From the NCBI GenBank assembly GCA_027451525.1, contig DAIDJF010000012.1, positions 1 to 64,000 on the forward strand: a stretch of 64,000 nucleotides of DNA. The letters are read 5' to 3'. A model generated the notes under the pieces. That model ran no database searches and had not been told where the DNA came from. It saw nothing but the letters and a program-made list of their open reading frames with translations. This document shows positions 61,895 through 64,000 of the stretch, one piece after another. This stretch comes from Ktedonobacterales bacterium (GTDB taxonomy: Bacteria > Chloroflexota > Ktedonobacteria > Ktedonobacterales > Ktedonobacteraceae). The translations under genes were made by a program, and so were the position numbers. Position 1 is the first letter of the stretch; each line of letters starts with the position of its first letter.

Positions 61895-62932
61895 TCAAGC
61901 GATAGCATAGAGAATAATATCGTCTTGTGTGCGCTCTTGTTTAAGTAATCCATTGTAGCGCATATGTTCGAGATGCGCGATGACCTCGGCAACGCCCATA
62001 CGTCGCGCCTCGTCACTTTTCAGGCGGCCCTGAAACAGTTGCTCCGCCAATTGATAGGCATGTTGGGGCTGTTGCTGGATCATCGTCAGCAGTTCTGCCT
62101 CACGCTCCTGGTGATGATAGGTGATCTCACTGGTGCGGCCCTTCAGGTCCGCGAGTGGCTCACCATGCCCCGGCAGTACGATGGTTGCGGGCAGGTCCGC
62201 GACTTTTATCAGTGAGGCAAGATAATCTTCCAGTGGGTTGGGACGATCATGCGGCGAGTAGAGACCAATATTTGGCGTGATGCGCGGCAATACATGATCG
62301 GCCGCCAGGAAGACGCCATCACGTGGCCGGAAAAGGCAGATTTGTCCATCGGAGTGACCCGGCGTCCAGATGACGCGGTAGCGTTCTCCCAGTAGTTCTA
62401 GCTCTTCTCCGTCTTCAACCACTGTGATCGCTGCATGCGGCGGCACGCGAATGATATCATCAACAGCTCTTGGCTCGACATGCGAGAGCCAGAGTTGCGT
62501 TTGTGGTAGACCGTGTTGCAAAAAAAACTTGGAGACGCGCCCGAAACGCTGTGGCATCGCGTGCGCCCAGAGAATCTGAATTGCAGCCTCATCAATCGAG
62601 TGCATGTAGACCTTTGCCCCGCTCTTCTCCTGTAGCTCACCTGACATACCTACATGGTCGGGGTGATGGTGGGTCAGGACAATGGCCCGCAAGTTTTCGA
62701 TGCGCAGGTTAGCCCGTTCCAGGCCTGCCTGCAACGCCGCACGCGCATCGGGTGTACCCATGCCTGCATCAATGAGTACCCAGCCATCCTCACCAACAAG
62801 TGCATACATGTTGACTGTTCGCAAAGGAAACGGAATAGGGACAGTAATCTTCCAGATGTGAAAGGCAACCTCGCGCGCTTCTGGCAATGGCTCATCCGCG
62901 CGACGGGGGCGTTCCGGGAGTGCATTTTGCAT
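61895..62932 (-). CDS. Metallo-beta-lactamase-fold hydrolase
   Basis: About 345 residues. Two-metal site LTHHHPDHVGMSG, then TPGHSDGQICLF, FLAADHVLP and LPGHGEP. After ~260 a helical, winged-helix-like C-terminal domain (DEARRMGVAEVIAHLEHMRY) is present, as in glyoxalase II-type or LACTB2-like proteins. Substrate unknown. I take the ATG at 62932 (AAGGA 13 nt upstream, MQNALP); ATG 62968 has no separate ribosome-binding site. Cytosolic. Confidence 0.87.
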   Translation of the reverse strand: MQNALPERPRRADEPLPEAREVAFHIWKITVPIPFPLRTVNMYALVGEDGWVLIDAGMGTPDARAALQAGLERANLRIENLRAIVLTHHHPDHVGMSGELQEKSGAKVYMHSIDEAAIQILWAHAMPQRFGRVSKFFLQHGLPQTQLWLSHVEPRAVDDIIRVPPHAAITVVEDGEELELLGERYRVIWTPGHSDGQICLFRPRDGVFLAADHVLPRITPNIGLYSPHDRPNPLEDYLASLIKVADLPATIVLPGHGEPLADLKGRTSEITYHHQEREAELLTMIQQQPQHAYQLAEQLFQGRLKSDEARRMGVAEVIAHLEHMRYNGLLKQERTQDDIILYAIA

Positions 62933-63036
62933 GATTAAGAGGTGTCCTTCTGCTGTATGTCGTCTCATCCTAAGCGACGAACGTATCTTCTTCTCTGATT
63001 GTAAGGTCTTGCTGAGCGCAATGTCAAATTATCTCA

Positions 63037-63888
63037 TTATGCGCTTGCTTCACCGCCCTCTTCCTCGCTATGCACAACATGCTCCATCAGCATAAGGTTG
63101 GGCAACGAGAGCGTCGCGGCCTTGCCATCAGCCGTGGCGGTCTCGATTACTGTATAAGCTCCTGCTGTCGTGCGAATGGTTCCACTATGCTGACCCAGTG
63201 TAATGCGCTGACCAGCGCGAAAGTTTTGGCGCACATAGAAGCCTGCGATCACGTTTTTGGCTGCTTCGCGTGACCCCAGCCCAAAGGTGAGCGCGATAGC
63301 CAGTCCCGCCGAGGCAATAATGATCGTCAGACTGGTGGTCAACACGGTTGTATCCACGCCGAGCGTCGAGATCGCTAATACCACCACAAAAGCTACAATC
63401 GCGTATTCGATGATTTTGCCTAATGCATTGCTGTACGTGATATTGACAGTGTCCGCGACCGCCGCAATCGTATTACCGAGGAAGCGTGCAAGCATTGAGC
63501 CGAATAAGATCAGAATGGCCGCACTGATCGCTTTGGGGATAAAGTTGAGCACACTGGCGAGCAGGTCGCCGACTGCTTGCAGGCCCATCAAACGCACTGC
63601 GGCAGTGGCGAAGCTCAGGATTAGGAAGAAGAAGACAACTTGCGCAATGAGCGTGGGCAGCGGGGCGCGAATACCGAGATTGCTCATGGCGGAGACGATG
63701 CCCGCGCGCTCCGCTAAATCCTGTAAATGAATATGATGGAGAATAAAACGGGTAATCCAGCGCACCAGAGCACTGATCAGGTAACCGACGATCAAGATAA
63801 TAAGACCGTTGACGAAGTGAGGGAGAAAATCTAATATTTGTAGGAGAATTTGGGTTAATGATTGTAGAACAGGCTGAAAACTACTCAT
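63037..63888 (-). CDS. MscS-like mechanosensitive channel family protein
   Basis: 283 residues. About four TM helices (~24-46, 72-98, 118-142, 158-200) and a pore-lining segment GLAIALTFGLGSREAAKNVIAG, then a short beta domain with GQRITLGQHSGTI that resembles the MscS vestibule start. The full C-terminal beta/alpha domain of MscS is missing. Family members respond to membrane tension. The gene upstream ends 18 nt before it, so an operon is likely. Confidence 0.82.
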   Translation of the reverse strand: MSSFQPVLQSLTQILLQILDFLPHFVNGLIILIVGYLISALVRWITRFILHHIHLQDLAERAGIVSAMSNLGIRAPLPTLIAQVVFFFLILSFATAAVRLMGLQAVGDLLASVLNFIPKAISAAILILFGSMLARFLGNTIAAVADTVNITYSNALGKIIEYAIVAFVVVLAISTLGVDTTVLTTSLTIIIASAGLAIALTFGLGSREAAKNVIAGFYVRQNFRAGQRITLGQHSGTIRTTAGAYTVIETATADGKAATLSLPNLMLMEHVVHSEEEGGEASA

Positions 63889-63906
63889 AACGCAATACCA
63901 CCTTCA

Positions 63907-64000
63907 TTACGCTGTTTGTGGACGATTGACGGGAACATAGTGTGGGTCAAGAAGACCCCCAATGAGATTTATTAATTCGACGAGCCAGAGTGCAAAGGCT
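63907..64000 (-). CDS. 3' end of an unknown gene (partial)
   Basis: Open frame entering from the right edge, ending with TAA at 63907-63909. The last 30 residues include ALWLVELINLIGGLLDPHY and then VPVNRPQTA: a hydrophobic helix followed by a polar tail, so probably a membrane protein. It ends 18 nt before the MscS-like gene on the same strand. Too short to name. Confidence 0.6.
   Translation of the reverse strand, partial: AFALWLVELINLIGGLLDPHYVPVNRPQTA

Noticed and set aside
1-64000. Search for tRNA genes, rRNA, CRISPR arrays, prophage or transposase genes
   Set aside because: No GGTTCRANYCC-type T-arm with matching acceptor stem, no regular spacer-repeat array, and no integrase or transposase ORF was seen by reading; a tRNAscan or CRISPR-finder run would be decisive.

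Overview
The window (about 52-54 % G+C by eye) looks like a chromosomal segment of a soil-type, multicellular or spore-forming member of the Chloroflexota, most likely class Ktedonobacteria. This is an inference from gene content: Ser/Thr kinases and PP2C phosphatases with zinc ribbons, an SPW-repeat protein, very long TPR proteins, F420-type and BCL-type enzymes, and dispersed intergenic hairpin repeats. There is no rRNA, no recognisable tRNA, no CRISPR array and no prophage or transposase. It is mostly housekeeping DNA with several lineage-specific pieces between.

Layout. 0-8.3 kb: repeat-rich left edge, PfkB sugar kinase, gcvT and gcvH of the glycine cleavage system, an OmpR-type two-component pair, a Nudix hydrolase, a benzoate-CoA-ligase-like enzyme and an SPW membrane protein. 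8.4-15.3 kb: a five-gene phospho-signalling operon on the minus strand (PP2C, Ser/Thr kinase-TPR, zinc-ribbon PP2C, VWA, zinc-ribbon FHA), ending in a perfect 20-bp hairpin. 15.5-28 kb: der GTPase, an endonuclease/exonuclease/phosphatase-fold protein, a hairpin repeat island, the heat-shock set hrcA-dnaK-dnaJ (grpE absent), a 1356-residue TPR protein and YajQ. 28-38.5 kb: a FolD homologue lacking the catalytic lysine, an XPB/Ssl2-like protein translationally linked to ispH, a glutamyl-tRNA-reductase-like fragment, a lone receiver protein, an SRAP (HMCES/YedK) protein, BioY, and several unknown membrane proteins, one behind an SOS-box-like palindrome.

38.8-46.6 kb: a probable ~215-nt structured RNA with a consensus promoter and its own terminator, a histidine kinase fused directly to a LuxR-type HTH, two metallopeptidases (Map, PepP-like), dut with a J-domain gene, a DedA pair and a primary-type sigma factor. 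46.6-53.5 kb: a MITE-like repeat, an F420-type reductase, and two tandem full-length Rel proteins. One has lost the HD-hydrolase residues while keeping the synthetase; the other has kept both, which suggests division of (p)ppGpp labour. 53.9-64 kb: tgt, a LipM-like octanoyl/lipoyl transferase, a GlcG/HbpS-like protein, E1alpha-E1beta-E2 of a 2-oxo-acid dehydrogenase, HU, a metallo-beta-lactamase-fold hydrolase, an MscS-like channel and the 3' end of a further gene.

Genes that work together: gcvH and the E2 subunit both need lipoylation, which the LipM-like protein could supply. Map and PepP process protein N termini. The kinase/phosphatase/FHA/VWA operon reads as one signalling unit. The two Rel proteins would set (p)ppGpp levels. 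The most interesting candidates for something undescribed are the structured RNA with many C-rich loops, the shared-zinc-ribbon phospho-signalling operon, the Rel pair, and the degenerate FolD and GluTR-like proteins. Starts were chosen from Shine-Dalgarno position and family N termini; several are GTG or TTG.
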